From the NCBI GenBank assembly GCA_026770585.1, contig MU646414.1, positions 366,280 through 376,581 on the forward strand: a stretch of DNA of 10,302 bases, written 5' to 3'. The stretch's first letter is position 1. Every line of letters starts with the position of its first letter. Shown piece after piece: positions 10,099 to 10,302 of the stretch. A program made the translations under genes and the position numbers. The notes beneath the pieces were generated by a model. The model searched no databases, had not been told where the DNA came from, and worked only from the letters and a program-made list of their open reading frames with translations. The DNA comes from Baffinella frigidus. Lineage: Eukaryota; Cryptophyceae; Cryptomonadales; Baffinellaceae.

Positions 10099-10162
10099 GT
10101 CAAGAGGCTCTGCCAAGCGTTCTGTCCCACCCGGGAGATTCAGGTGCTCTCTGCAGACAACG
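10099..10162 (+). CDS. Predicted exon VKRLCQAFCPTREIQVLSAD
   Basis: Following ACTCCAG, the segment reads VKRLCQAFCPTREIQVLSAD and N, and ends at AACG before GTGCGC. It starts with GT, like most exon-like segments that follow heptamer arrays here. All three frames are open over this length, so the frame choice rests on plausibility. The family is unknown. Confidence 0.35.
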
Positions 10163-10173
10163 GTGCGCCCCGA

Positions 10174-10198
10174 CCCTGAACCCGAAAACCCGAAACCA
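10174..10198. repeat. Short CCCGAAA/CCCTGAA heptamer stretch
   Basis: Three degenerate units directly after the donor-like end of the last exon, consistent with another heptamer-filled intron starting there. Confidence 0.6.
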
Positions 10199-10205
10199 TA
10201 TACAT

Positions 10206-10209
<4 letters not shown>

Positions 10210-10302
<93 letters not shown>
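10210..10302. repeat. (AT)n microsatellite
   Basis: Ninety-three bases of uninterrupted alternating A and T run to the window end. It is a likely assembly stop. Confidence 0.97.

Overview
KIND OF ORGANISM. The window is eukaryotic nuclear DNA, most likely from a microbial alga or other protist with a plant-type (TTTAGGG/CCCTAAA) telomere heptamer. There are no prokaryotic operons, no long ORFs and no RNA genes that I can recognise. Protein-like segments are short (about 20-75 codons), GC-rich, and bounded by GT...AG signals with occasional CTAAC branch-site-like motifs and pyrimidine tracts. I cannot name a species. The window starts in a 93-base G tract and ends in a 93-base (AT)n tract, so both edges may be assembly breakpoints.  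LAYOUT. 1-560: poly-G and G-rich degenerate repeats. 560-1720: TTTAGGG-like foldbacks and three diverged ~160-270 bp units, each ending in CCCTAAACYAG plus an exon-like GGTGG(A/G)TGAC segment. 1658-2701: the best gene fragment, three exons (1658-1720, 2083-2139, 2481-2701) joined in one frame across two introns made almost wholly of degenerate CCCTAAA heptamers. The third exon carries a poly-Gly run and a SAP-like helix-extended loop-helix motif. 2723-2929: foldback element. 3000-3690: small tandem repeats and unassigned sequence. 3706-5100: a decayed family of one duplicated exon (core GFEEDG), some copies truncated and one inverted, together with a near-perfect 53-bp-arm foldback and a heptamer block flanked by a 23-bp duplication. 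5239-6229: tandem copies of another exon (VTLGDISWVV...), spaced by CACACCC/CCCGAAA heptamers. 6165-7026: tandem copies of a ~43-codon exon (EIARNCGA...LASVEGR...MAQTAENCAY); the first two are open and the later ones carry stops and lost donors. 7060-7300: ~26-bp tandem repeat running into an exon-like segment. 7381-7796: CCCGAAA array with a 42-bp perfect direct repeat around its first block and a strand switch at its end. 7965-8335: a second good gene fragment with three exons and two very small introns (39 and 45 nt). 8441-8670: foldbacks. 8755-9405: duplicated exon VLPAIDPEVL, entered each time through a heptamer array ending in CTAAGCAG. 9428-9814: an ATG-started 128-codon ORF of unknown function. 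9959-10162: heptamer array ending in a branch-site-like CTAAC, CAG and one more exon-like segment.  HOW IT FITS TOGETHER. The repeated theme is C-rich heptamer array, then CAG or TAG, then a short coding-like segment, always on the + strand. Several heptamer blocks sit between direct repeats of the flanking sequence, including the 5' splice site and downstream exon start of both introns in the SAP-like gene. This suggests telomere-like repeats were inserted with target duplication and that some now behave as introns. All gene structures here are predictions from sequence alone.
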